64,000 nucleotides of DNA, from the NCBI RefSeq assembly GCF_003597675.1, contig NZ_CP030829.1:310001-374000 (forward strand), in the 5' to 3' direction. Source of the stretch: Neorhizobium sp. NCHU2750. GTDB lineage: Bacteria; Pseudomonadota; Alphaproteobacteria; Rhizobiales; Rhizobiaceae. Every line of letters begins with the position of its first letter. Position 1 is the stretch's first letter. The position numbers and the translations under genes are program-made. Below are positions 17,381 through 25,085 of this stretch, one piece after another. The notes under the pieces are model-generated. The model saw only the letters and a program-made list of their open reading frames with translations, was not told the origin of the DNA and searched no databases.

Positions 17381-18332
17381 GGCTCGGCCTCCTCAGTAGA
17401 AGGTAGAGGAAGAACAGGCTGCCGATAACGCCGAGAACCGTACCGACCGGAATCTCGAAAGGCGCGTTTATCGTACGCCCGATAATGTCACAGACAAGGA
17501 TAAGGCCGGCACCGCACAGGCCGATCCACGGCAGGCTGCGCCGCAGATTGTCGCCCATCGCCATGCTCACCAGATTGGGTACGATCAGCCCGAGAAAGGG
17601 CACGACGCCCGCCGTGACGACAACGCTGGCCGTCACCATCGAGACGATGACCAGCCCGATCGCCATGATACGCTGATAGTTGAGCCCCAGATTGGTGGAG
17701 AATTCCTCACCCATGCCGGCGACAGTGAAGCGGTCGGCGGCGATATAGGCTGCGATCGTCAAGGCGAATGCTACCCACAGTGTTTCGTAACGGCCACGCA
17801 GGACGGCTGAAAAGTCACCATTGGCCCAGGCGCCCATCGATTGCAGGAGATCGAAACGATAGGCGAAAAATGTCGTGACGGCACTGATCATCCCCCCCAG
17901 CATGATGCCGACCAGAGGCACCATCAGGATCGAGCGCAGAGGCATGGCGCGCAAAACCGCAAGAAACAGGCCAGTGCCTGCCAGCGCGAAGACCGCGGCT
18001 ACCAGCATCTTGGCCATGACCGGCAGGTCTGGCGCCACCAGAAGCACGACCAGCATGCCGAGCCCGGCCGATTCCACCGTTCCGGTCGTCGATGGCTCAA
18101 CAAACCGGTTGCGTGCCAGCATTTGCAGGATCGTGCCGGCAATGGCCATGCCGGAGCCGGCGAGCAATAGAGCGATCGTCCGCGGGATGCGGCTTACCGC
18201 AAGGACCATGATCTGCCGCTGATCCGCCGTACCGTCGATAATACGCGCCAGCGATACGTCACTGACCCCGACGAACAGGCTGACGGCGGCCAGACAGATG
18301 ATCAGCAGCGATGCGGAGATCAGATACTTCAC
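17370..18332 (-). CDS. Iron-siderophore ABC transporter permease (FecCD family), first
   Basis: The 320-residue FecCD-family permease shows the characteristic segments GSGMAIAGTILQMLARNRFVEP near the N-terminus and TAGVVPFLGLIVPNLVSMAMGDNLRRSLP near the C-terminus. The start is GTG-AAG-TAT. It follows the binding-protein gene after a 77-bp gap that carries a stable hairpin, so the membrane components are probably made at lower level than the binding protein. Confidence 0.9.
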   Translation of the reverse strand: MKYLISASLLIICLAAVSLFVGVSDVSLARIIDGTADQRQIMVLAVSRIPRTIALLLAGSGMAIAGTILQMLARNRFVEPSTTGTVESAGLGMLVVLLVAPDLPVMAKMLVAAVFALAGTGLFLAVLRAMPLRSILMVPLVGIMLGGMISAVTTFFAYRFDLLQSMGAWANGDFSAVLRGRYETLWVAFALTIAAYIAADRFTVAGMGEEFSTNLGLNYQRIMAIGLVIVSMVTASVVVTAGVVPFLGLIVPNLVSMAMGDNLRRSLPWIGLCGAGLILVCDIIGRTINAPFEIPVGTVLGVIGSLFFLYLLLRRPSRVA

Positions 18333-18359
18333 GAGACGATGACTCTATCAACAGCAAGA

Positions 18360-18377
18360 ACCGCGCTTTCGCGCGGT
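18360..18377 (-). terminator. Intercistronic hairpin after the siderophore-binding protein gene
   Basis: ACCGCGC and GCGCGGT pair around a 4-nt loop (GAAA on the minus strand, a stable tetraloop). It lies between the binding protein and the permeases and is typical of partial termination or 3'-end protection that keeps the binding protein in excess. Confidence 0.55.
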
Positions 18378-18409
18378 CCTATCGATAAGCAGGATATTGA
18401 CGCTGCAGA

Positions 18410-19336
18410 TCACTTCTTATCGACGGCGGCAGTCAACTGGTCGACGGTCTTCTGCATCGCGGTGATGCCGCCGCCGACGACATACCAGGATGTCGGATCG
18501 AGATAGACGATATGGCCTGCCTTCGCTGCGGTCGTCTGGGCTACGAGTTCGTTGTCGAGCATTTTCTTTGCTGCACCTTCACGGCCGATCGCGGCATCGC
18601 GGTCGATGACGAACAGCCAATCGGGATTTTCCTTCAGGATGTATTCGTAGGATGCGGGATTGCCGTGCATACCTTTGGCACCCGTGGATTCTGCCGGCTG
18701 GAAACCATAGTCGGAGAACAGCATGCCGAACCGTGAACCGGGCCCGAAGCTGCTCATCTTGCCGCCCGTGGTGAGGATCAGCATGGACTTGCCCGCATGG
18801 GCCGACTTCTGCTTCAGCTCTGCCGTCGAAGCGTTGAGCTTGGCGATTAACGCTTCAGCCTGGTCCTGTTTGCCGAACAGCGTGCCGAGCTTGCGGACAT
18901 TCTCTTCCGCCTCGGAAAGGAATTTCTCGGAGTTGACGGTCATGTCAATCGTTGGTGCGATCTTGGCAAGGTCTGCATATTTGGCGCGCGAGCGGCCGGC
19001 GACGACGATCAGGTCCGGGTGGGCAGCGGCGACAGCCTCGTAGTCGGGCTCGAACACCGTACCGATCGTCAGTACATTTCCGCCATCGTATTTGGACAGG
19101 TAGTCAGGCTTGTGTCCCTTGGGCACGCCAGCGACATCCACACCAAGCGCGGTCAGCGTATCGAGGGTCGCAATGTCGAAGGTGAGTACCTTGACCGGCT
19201 GCTTGCTGAACGTCGTTTCGCCGCTGGCATGCCTGAAGGTGATATCTGCGGCATCGGCCGGTCCTGCAAGAACCATGAGCGACGCAACACCGGCCAGAAA
19301 GGTCGTGACAGCGACCCGGCGAGAAAACACAGGCAT
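18410..19336 (-). CDS. Siderophore-binding periplasmic protein (FatB/CeuE-like)
   Basis: The 308-residue product has a signal peptide (SRRVAVTTFLAGVASLMVLA, ending near ADA) and a class III periplasmic-binding fold. Typical patterns are VLTFDIATLDTLTALGVDVAGVPKGHKP and AAAHPDLIVVAGRS. The ATG at 19336 was chosen because AAGGAT lies 7 nt upstream; an in-frame start 9 codons earlier is possible. It is the first gene of the iron ABC operon. The pattern is like ceuE/fatB/yclQ-type binding proteins, which bind catecholate-type ferric siderophores, in agreement with the FepA-like receptor nearby. Confidence 0.9.
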   Translation of the reverse strand: MPVFSRRVAVTTFLAGVASLMVLAGPADAADITFRHASGETTFSKQPVKVLTFDIATLDTLTALGVDVAGVPKGHKPDYLSKYDGGNVLTIGTVFEPDYEAVAAAHPDLIVVAGRSRAKYADLAKIAPTIDMTVNSEKFLSEAEENVRKLGTLFGKQDQAEALIAKLNASTAELKQKSAHAGKSMLILTTGGKMSSFGPGSRFGMLFSDYGFQPAESTGAKGMHGNPASYEYILKENPDWLFVIDRDAAIGREGAAKKMLDNELVAQTTAAKAGHIVYLDPTSWYVVGGGITAMQKTVDQLTAAVDKK

Positions 19337-19357
19337 ATTGGATCCTTTGTCAGATTG

Positions 19358-19375
19358 CGACATTCACAAATGTCG
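19358..19375. promoter_or_regulatory. Small hairpin in the leader of the siderophore-binding protein gene
   Basis: CGACATT and AATGTCG pair perfectly around CACA, 20-40 nt before the start codon. Its role is unknown; it could be an operator dyad or a leader stem. Confidence 0.3.
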
Positions 19376-19456
19376 TGATCTGCTTATTTAAGTTGAGCGT
19401 TATAGTACAGTTATGTAGACAGGTCTTAGCGGTCAACGAGGTTATTTTAGAACAAT

Positions 19457-19483
19457 TCCATTTTGCTTTTTGAGCAAAATGGA
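19457..19483 (+). promoter_or_regulatory. 11-bp hairpin/dyad in the leader of the HTH-TrpD2-IalB gene
   Basis: TCCATTTTGCT (19457-19467) and AGCAAAATGGA (19473-19483) are perfectly complementary with a 5-nt TTTTG loop. The dyad is AT-rich, unlike its surroundings, ends 22 nt before the chosen start codon and partly overlaps TTTTAGAACAATTCC, which loosely resembles half of an Irr (ICE) box. It could be an operator or a translation-control stem. Confidence 0.45.
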
Positions 19484-19505
19484 CCTCGAATGCGAAGGGC
19501 GGGCA

Positions 19506-21557
19506 ATGGGCATGAAGGGTGACGTTACCCGGGAGCAGAGGGATATCGGGACCACATCCAGCATGGCGCAGATAAAATTGCTGCTCGCCCTCGATGCCTT
19601 GTTGCGCGAAGGAAGCGTCAGCGCCGCCGCAGCGAGCCTCGGCCTTCAGGTATCTGCGGTCAGCCGTATGCTCGGGGAGTTGCGGGACCACTATGGTGAC
19701 CCGATCCTTGTGCGCACCGGCCGCGGCATGAGGCCGACACCGTTTGCTGAAACCCTTCGCCTCAGGGTGCGCGCCTTCAGCGTCGAGACCGAGGCGCTGC
19801 TCTCTTCTGCGCAAGACGGCAAGATCACGCCTGTATCATCGGGCCACGACGACTGGCATGGCAAGGCTCGCGCCATGCCGCTGCCGCTCGCGGTCTCACG
19901 CGCCGATCAGTTGGATGCGGCACCGACGCCCAACGGCACAGCAAGGCGGCTTGCCGCCATAGGCGACAATGCAGACCCGCACCGAAGGCTTGCCCGCTAT
20001 ATCGCGACAACGGCTCCCGGTCCCGGTCGAAGCAGGCCACTGACTGTCAGCGAGGCACGCGATGCCCTGACCATCATCATCGAATCTCAGGCCGATCCGA
20101 TCCAGGTCGGTGCGCTCCTCACAGCCATGCATTATCGTGGCCCAACAGCGGGAGAGCTGGCTGGTTTTGCCGACGCCATCCGAAACTCGATGCGCGGCGC
20201 TTCAAGGCACACGATTCGTCCTGATCTAGACTGGCCGGCCTATGTCTCGCCGCGCGTGCAGACATTGCCATGGTTCATCCACTCGGCAAGGCTGGTCGGC
20301 ATGGCCGGTTACAAGGTGCTGATGCACGGACATTTCGGTGGCGGCGCAGACAGTGGCAAGCTGGAGGCCGCTGCACGAGATGCCGACATCCCGACATGCC
20401 TTTCCATCGATGAGGTCGAGGCTGCCTTCCAGGACGGCAATGTCGCCTATATGCCGATTGGAGCAATCGCGCCGCAGGCGCAGAGCCTGCTTGGGCTTTA
20501 CCCGCTGTTTGAAATGCGCAATCCGGTCAATGCCGCGGTCAACCTTATCAATCCGCTCTCGGCTCCGGCATCGATCGTCGGTGCTGCGCAAGCGTCTCGG
20601 CGCGACCTCTACCGTGACGCAGCGAAGGAACTCGACATCGAAAACATCGCGGTGATCGGCTCAACCCGCGACATCGCCGAGTTGACCCCGGACAAGCCGG
20701 TGAAGATCTTCCGCCTTGCCGGCGGAGAAGCCGTGGACACAGTGGTACCCGCGTGCCGTACGGGCCGAGCCGATACGACAGGCATGCTGAGCCAACGCGA
20801 ATACTGGCGAGCCGTATGGTCGGGAGCCGCCCGCGATCGCAAGGCCGAGGCGGTCATCCTTCATACCGCGGCGACAGCGCTGCTTGCCCTGAGCGGGCGC
20901 GTCGAGGCCCGTTTCGAGGATTGCCTGGCCAGAGCAGCCGATCTCTGGGCAAGGCGGAACCCCACCCGCATGTCTCGAACGGCAACCCGGAATGCATCCG
21001 GCAACCGTATCAGGCCGTTCGTCATCGCGCTCTCCATCCTGCTGCTCGGCGCACTGCCCGATCTCGCCGATGCGCAACAGAAGGGCGATCGGCCGAAGGG
21101 GCTTGGCGCCTTCGACGGAAGCAATGCGCTGAGCGAAATGCATGGTGGCTGGCGTTTGACCTGTGGTGTCAACAACATGCGCAAACTCTGCGTGATGGCC
21201 CAGCCTTTGGCGCGGGAGAATGCCGGCCATGGCGATGCATCGATCGAAATCACCCCGATAGATGGCGGCCGGTCTCAGGCGATCATCACATTGCCGTTCA
21301 CGGTGGACCTTGCTCGAGGTGTCAGGCTGGCGGTCGATGATGGGAAGCCCAGTGCGCCTCTTCCGCTCCAGGGATGCAGCGAGTACGGTTGCCACGCCGT
21401 CGCGGTCATACAGAATGCCTTTCTGAACGGGATGCGGACTGGCAGTAAGGTGCACCTGATCACCGCAAGCGCCGACGCCAGGGACGAGATCGTCTTCCAT
21501 GCGGATCTCGAGGGCTTTGCCGCCTCATCGGATCGGGCGCTGAAGCTGCTGCAGTAG
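19506..21557 (+). CDS. Fusion protein: LysR-type HTH + TrpD2/YbiB-like domain + TM helix + IalB-like periplasmic domain
   Basis: One uninterrupted frame encodes about 683 residues in four parts (numbers from the ATG at 19506). Residues ~20-95 are a LysR-type winged HTH (LDALLREGSVSAAAASLGLQ, then RTGRGMRPTPFAETL) without the LysR effector domain. Residues ~155-485 resemble anthranilate phosphoribosyltransferase-like TrpD2/YbiB proteins (VSEARDALTIIIESQADPIQ, KVLMHGHFGGGADSGKLE); the GTGGD phosphate loop of true TrpD is missing. Residues ~501-521 are hydrophobic after an Arg-rich stretch. The last ~150 residues look like invasion-associated locus B (IalB) with four Cys (GWRLTCG, KLCVM, QGCSEYGC). 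The start follows GAAGG. An internal ATG at 20970 would give an IalB protein with a signal peptide. It lies between siderophore transporter genes, divergent from the binding protein. Confidence 0.85.
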   Translation: MGMKGDVTREQRDIGTTSSMAQIKLLLALDALLREGSVSAAAASLGLQVSAVSRMLGELRDHYGDPILVRTGRGMRPTPFAETLRLRVRAFSVETEALLSSAQDGKITPVSSGHDDWHGKARAMPLPLAVSRADQLDAAPTPNGTARRLAAIGDNADPHRRLARYIATTAPGPGRSRPLTVSEARDALTIIIESQADPIQVGALLTAMHYRGPTAGELAGFADAIRNSMRGASRHTIRPDLDWPAYVSPRVQTLPWFIHSARLVGMAGYKVLMHGHFGGGADSGKLEAAARDADIPTCLSIDEVEAAFQDGNVAYMPIGAIAPQAQSLLGLYPLFEMRNPVNAAVNLINPLSAPASIVGAAQASRRDLYRDAAKELDIENIAVIGSTRDIAELTPDKPVKIFRLAGGEAVDTVVPACRTGRADTTGMLSQREYWRAVWSGAARDRKAEAVILHTAATALLALSGRVEARFEDCLARAADLWARRNPTRMSRTATRNASGNRIRPFVIALSILLLGALPDLADAQQKGDRPKGLGAFDGSNALSEMHGGWRLTCGVNNMRKLCVMAQPLARENAGHGDASIEITPIDGGRSQAIITLPFTVDLARGVRLAVDDGKPSAPLPLQGCSEYGCHAVAVIQNAFLNGMRTGSKVHLITASADARDEIVFHADLEGFAASSDRALKLLQ

Positions 21558-21609
21558 CGAACACCCACACTACCCATCGATGTGGCATCTAGCTAGAGCA
21601 GGCTTTGCC

Positions 21610-21638
21610 TGAAACGAAGAAACCGCCCGGAAGGGCGG
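21610..21638 (-). terminator. Intrinsic terminator of the TonB receptor gene
   Basis: On the minus strand CCGCCC-TTCC-GGGCGG is followed by TTTCTTCGTTT, about 25 nt after the receptor stop codon. The opposite direction has no U-tract. Confidence 0.7.
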
Positions 21639-21663
21639 CCTCAAGTAATACGATGGTGATGCT

Positions 21664-23904
21664 TCAGAACTTGGCCGTCAGCGACACATAGAATGTTCGG
21701 CCGGGTTCATTATAGGTGTTGGCGCCGGCCGCGTTGCCGCTGCCCTCGCGGAACAGTCGCTTGTCGAAGACGTTATTGACGCCGGCACCGAGATGGAAAT
21801 GCTCGTTGAGCTCGTAATTCACCGCCACGTTCACCAGCGTATAAGCCGCTCGCGTTTCGGGGTTTTCAACCGTCCCGCCGGTCGTCGCGGTCACGGTCGG
21901 GCTCTCAGTCTTCCCATAGCGGGTTGCCGACAGGATGAAGGATAGATCTTCCTTGGCCTGCCATTCGAGCCATGTATTGACCGTATATTCGGGTACCAGT
22001 GACAGCGGCTGGCCGTTCCGCTTGTCTTTCGATTCAATCATATAGGTCGCGTTGGTCGTCCAGGTCAGAACATCGTTGATCGGAACGGTGAGGTTGGCCT
22101 CCAGGCCGGAAACGACCGCCTCGGGAACGTTGTACCATTGGAAATACTGGGCGGTTCCACCCGTTACGGTTGACGATCCTTCAGGCACCAGGCCGGAAGC
22201 AATCCGATCCTTGTAATCGTTGTGGAAATAAGTCAGGCCGGCATTCCAGCCTAGGTCGTCGTGATAATTGACGCCGATTTCCTTGTTGATCGAGACTTCC
22301 GGCTTCAGATCCGGATTGCCGACGACGTAGCAGCCGCCTCCCATGTTCGGATAATCGATCGGGCAGCCGTTGCCTCTGGTGTAATACACGTAGTTCGGGT
22401 TCAGCTGATAGAGGTTCGGCGCCTTGAAGGCGCGCGCAATGCCGGCTTTTACCGAGACGGTCTCTGTCAAGTCATATGACGCGTTGAGGCTCGGGCTCCA
22501 GTTGGGACCAAACTCGCTGTGGTGATCGAAACGAACACCCGGCGTCAGCATCAGCCGATCGGTGACCTCGATATTGTCTTCGGCATAGAGACCGATCATC
22601 CACGCGTCGGTCTTGGGATCGCGGCTTGCCGGATCGGCTTCGGTTCCGGGAATGACTGCGCCGCCGTTCAGCACCTGCCGGTTCGAGACCGCGTCGTCCA
22701 TCCATTCTCCGCGGAATTCGGCGCCCAGCGTCATGGTTTGCGGTACTATGACGTCGAGCGGCAGGTCCCATTCGCTCTTGGCCGTCAGGTTGTCGAGCCG
22801 GATCGTGCCGAATTCCGTCGAGTTGATCGAGCCTTCTGGGCTGCCGGCAAGCCCTTCGAGAAGGCGCTTGTTGAGGGTCCGCTCCCACTGGATGTAGCTC
22901 ATCGAGTCGCCGAAGTCGTAGGTTCCCCGATGCGTCAGCGACAGGGTACCACGCTTCATGATGTTGGTTTCCTTGCCAATCATCGAGTCCAGCACATCGT
23001 TGGTCTGCGACAGCTGACGATCGCCGGCAAAGATGTTGCCCTGACGGCTGAAGGCTGCCTCCAGATCAATAGCATGATCACCGGTCGGCTCGAAAGTTAG
23101 AAGCCCGCGGATATCCTTGTTGACGACCCCTTCGTGGCCAGCAGCAGCAACACTGGTCGGGTCGACATTCGCTTCAGCATTGATGTCGGAATCATCCGGA
23201 TCGGTGCGGGCAATGCCGCCCGTGAGACGGAAGGACATCGTGTCTGTGATCGGGCCGCCGACGATAAAGCTGCCGCGTCGCGTGCCGCCTTCGGCGGAAT
23301 GCTGTGGGACACTGAGATAGGTCGTCACCGACCCCGACAGCTTTTCCGGTCGCTTGGTGATGATGTTGACCACGCCGCCCGCAGCCCCGGAACCGTATCT
23401 GGCCGCCGCCGGGCCGCGTATCACCTCGATGCGCTCGATCGCATCGGCTGGAACCCAGTTCGTGTCGCCGCGCGAATCGCGCTCGCCCGCACGCCCCATG
23501 CGTACGGAGTTACGTGACAATACCGGCTTGCCATCGATCAGAATCAGCGTGTTTTCAGGCCCCATGCCACGCAGCTCGATCTGCCGCTGGTTGCCACGCT
23601 GGCCCGATGCCGTCGTGCCGGTGAGATTGGCACCCGGCATGCGCCGGATAATATCGGAAATGTCGTTTGCGGGTGGCGTCTTGGCAATGTCATCCGCGGT
23701 GATGGTAGAGACCCCGGGCGCCTGCTTCAACTGCTGGTCGGCCGTCAGGACGATCGGCTTCAGCTCCGTTTCGTCGGTTGTCGTAACGCTTGCATCCTGT
23801 GCCCCGACGGAGGTCGCCCCAAGGCTGACAAGCAGTCCCAAAGCAGTCGCCGAGAAATATCCGATCGCTCTCTGATGTCGAACGGCGGTTCCATTGTATC
23901 GCAT
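21664..23904 (-). CDS. TonB-dependent siderophore receptor, FepA-like
   Basis: The 746-residue outer-membrane receptor has a signal peptide ending near SVGAQD, a TonB-box-like stretch around ELKPIVLTA and a plug domain with the FepA-type signature RQIELRGMGPENTLILIDGKPV, then GDTNWVPADAIERIEVIRGPAAARYGSGAAGG. A 22-strand barrel follows, ending in aromatic Phe (YVSLTAKF). The plug pattern is that of enterobactin-class (FepA/PfeA/BfeA) receptors, so a catecholate is the likely ligand. Its upstream region has two iron-box-like dyads. It forms a complete uptake route with the ABC importer on the other side of the fusion gene. Confidence 0.93.
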   Translation of the reverse strand: MRYNGTAVRHQRAIGYFSATALGLLVSLGATSVGAQDASVTTTDETELKPIVLTADQQLKQAPGVSTITADDIAKTPPANDISDIIRRMPGANLTGTTASGQRGNQRQIELRGMGPENTLILIDGKPVLSRNSVRMGRAGERDSRGDTNWVPADAIERIEVIRGPAAARYGSGAAGGVVNIITKRPEKLSGSVTTYLSVPQHSAEGGTRRGSFIVGGPITDTMSFRLTGGIARTDPDDSDINAEANVDPTSVAAAGHEGVVNKDIRGLLTFEPTGDHAIDLEAAFSRQGNIFAGDRQLSQTNDVLDSMIGKETNIMKRGTLSLTHRGTYDFGDSMSYIQWERTLNKRLLEGLAGSPEGSINSTEFGTIRLDNLTAKSEWDLPLDVIVPQTMTLGAEFRGEWMDDAVSNRQVLNGGAVIPGTEADPASRDPKTDAWMIGLYAEDNIEVTDRLMLTPGVRFDHHSEFGPNWSPSLNASYDLTETVSVKAGIARAFKAPNLYQLNPNYVYYTRGNGCPIDYPNMGGGCYVVGNPDLKPEVSINKEIGVNYHDDLGWNAGLTYFHNDYKDRIASGLVPEGSSTVTGGTAQYFQWYNVPEAVVSGLEANLTVPINDVLTWTTNATYMIESKDKRNGQPLSLVPEYTVNTWLEWQAKEDLSFILSATRYGKTESPTVTATTGGTVENPETRAAYTLVNVAVNYELNEHFHLGAGVNNVFDKRLFREGSGNAAGANTYNEPGRTFYVSLTAKF

Positions 23905-23922
23905 TTTGCCCCCGCAAATACC

Positions 23923-23937
23923 TGACTAATTAAGTCA
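23923..23937 (-). promoter_or_regulatory. RirA iron-responsive-operator-like dyad
   Basis: TGACTAATTAAGTCA has 5-bp perfect arms and fits the TGA-N9-TCA pattern described for RirA-controlled promoters of rhizobia. It lies 19-33 bp upstream of the receptor start codon. Confidence 0.5.
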
Positions 23938-23977
23938 TCTATTTCCGAGAGAGGGCCTTATGGGTCAATGTCGATGT

Positions 23978-23994
23978 TTTAGAATTTGTCTAAA
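23978..23994 (-). promoter_or_regulatory. Irr ICE-like dyad upstream of the TonB receptor
   Basis: TTTAGAATTTGTCTAAA has perfect 6-bp arms (TTTAGA/TCTAAA) around 5 nt and closely resembles the iron control element (TTTAGAA...TTCTAAA) bound by Irr in Rhizobiales. It lies about 75 bp upstream of the receptor start codon. Confidence 0.5.
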
Positions 23995-24080
23995 TTGAAT
24001 AATTCGCAAATCGCAAAAGGGAGGAGAGCGAGGCGCGAAGCAGTGCCGCCGTTCGGTTGATGAGTGGCGAGAATTCCCGC

Positions 24081-24290
24081 CTATCGAAGCCGCGAAAACC
24101 GCTCACGCGCAGTGGCGACACATCCATCCTTCAGCTTTTCGATGTCACCGCCGCTATCGCGATGCCTTTCGAGGATGAGAATAAGCAACTCTCTTTCCGT
24201 CATGGCGTTGCGGTTGAACCATGCGGCCCCGACAATATCTTCAAAGAGGTCCCGTAGATGGATGGCTTCTTCGGGAGTTGGCTTCGTCAT
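24081..24290 (-). CDS. Small hypothetical protein (69 aa)
   Basis: The product begins MTKPTPEEAIHLRDLFEDIV and is charged, soluble and probably helical. I do not recognise the family. GAGGACC lies at the right distance before the ATG, and the amino-acid composition looks natural, while the opposite frames are rich in Arg/Ser/Pro as shadows are. It is on the same strand as the TonB receptor and the Lrp regulator but too far from either to call an operon. No function can be given. Confidence 0.55.
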   Translation of the reverse strand: MTKPTPEEAIHLRDLFEDIVGAAWFNRNAMTERELLILILERHRDSGGDIEKLKDGCVATARERFSRLR

Positions 24291-24399
24291 TCTCGATGGT
24301 CCTCAATGCATCAATGGCCAAGCTTTCCGGATATCCGATCATATGGCCCGATCGATCCTCCTGATGAACGATCTTGAGGCGTTTGCCAATCGCTTCCAT
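24241..24399 (-). CDS. Possible small protein (52 aa) or remnant overlapping the 69-aa gene
   Basis: From this ATG the frame reads MEAIGKRLKIVHQEDRSGHM and on, with balanced, protein-like composition. The frame continues upstream without a stop to about 24504 and includes GRACAICDGRW with a CxxC, but no ATG, GTG or TTG is available there. It overlaps the start of the 69-aa gene by 50 nt in another frame. It may be a short real gene, or the tail of a gene whose start was lost or frameshifted. Confidence 0.3.
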   Translation of the reverse strand: MEAIGKRLKIVHQEDRSGHMIGYPESLAIDALRTIENDEANSRRSHPSTGPL

Positions 24400-24500
24400 C
24401 GCCCATCGCCCATCACAAATCGCACAGGCACGGCCGCCGCTGACGATGGGCAGATAGCCGTTAGATCGTCTCTGCCGCGCCTCTTTTAAATACTTCGGCC

Positions 24501-24995
24501 CTATCTAAGTCTGCCGAGATCCAGAGGGCGATTGTCGATCATCGTTTCCATGGAGAAATAGCCGGTTACGGTTGCCAGATCGAAATTGGTGATCAGCTTG
24601 CGGTAGAAGGCGTCATAGCCCGACATGCCACGGGTGACGACCTTGATCAGATAGTCCCATTCGCCGCCGATCCGATAGAAATCGATGACTTCCGGCAACC
24701 GTTCGACATGATCGCGAAATGCCTCGCTCCATTCCTTCGAATGAGACCGTGTGCGGATCATCACGAAAACCGTCAGATCAAGGCCCAGCGCAGAAAGGTC
24801 GATATGGCTCTGCGAACCGCGGATCATGCCGATGGCATGAAGCCGTTGCAATCGCCGCCAGCAGGCATTCTGGGATAGGCCAACCTTTTCGGCGAGATCG
24901 CGCTGCGACAGGCCGGCGTCGCGTTGCAACGCAGTCAGGATCTTTATATCAAAATCATCGATTTTTTCCGTTTTATCGATCATACGATCCATCAC
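24501..24995 (-). CDS. Lrp/AsnC-family transcriptional regulator
   Basis: This 164-residue regulator has an N-terminal winged HTH (LSQRDLAEKVGLSQNACWRRLQRL at about 29-52) and a C-terminal RAM/AsnC ligand domain (VIDFYRIGGEWDYLIKVVTRGMSGYDAFYRKLI). AGGAG precedes the ATG. It is divergent from the aminotransferase/MBL gene pair, with only 90 bp between start codons, so it most likely controls them and senses an amino acid. The sulfur-handling nature of the target genes makes cysteine a plausible effector, as for DecR/CyuR-type Lrp proteins; this is inference. Confidence 0.9.
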   Translation of the reverse strand: MMDRMIDKTEKIDDFDIKILTALQRDAGLSQRDLAEKVGLSQNACWRRLQRLHAIGMIRGSQSHIDLSALGLDLTVFVMIRTRSHSKEWSEAFRDHVERLPEVIDFYRIGGEWDYLIKVVTRGMSGYDAFYRKLITNFDLATVTGYFSMETMIDNRPLDLGRLR

Positions 24996-25085
24996 GCTCC
25001 TGATAAATCAAAATAAAGGTGAGAAACTCAGCCTCTAATCCAACTAGAATCTCTGTCAACACCCCATTCGACAGGAGACCCCGCC

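Noticed and set aside
19470..19505. TTG/ATG starts upstream of the fusion gene
   Set aside because: Both codons lie inside a perfect hairpin and lack a ribosome-binding site; the ATG at 19506 has GAAGG at 7-nt spacing.
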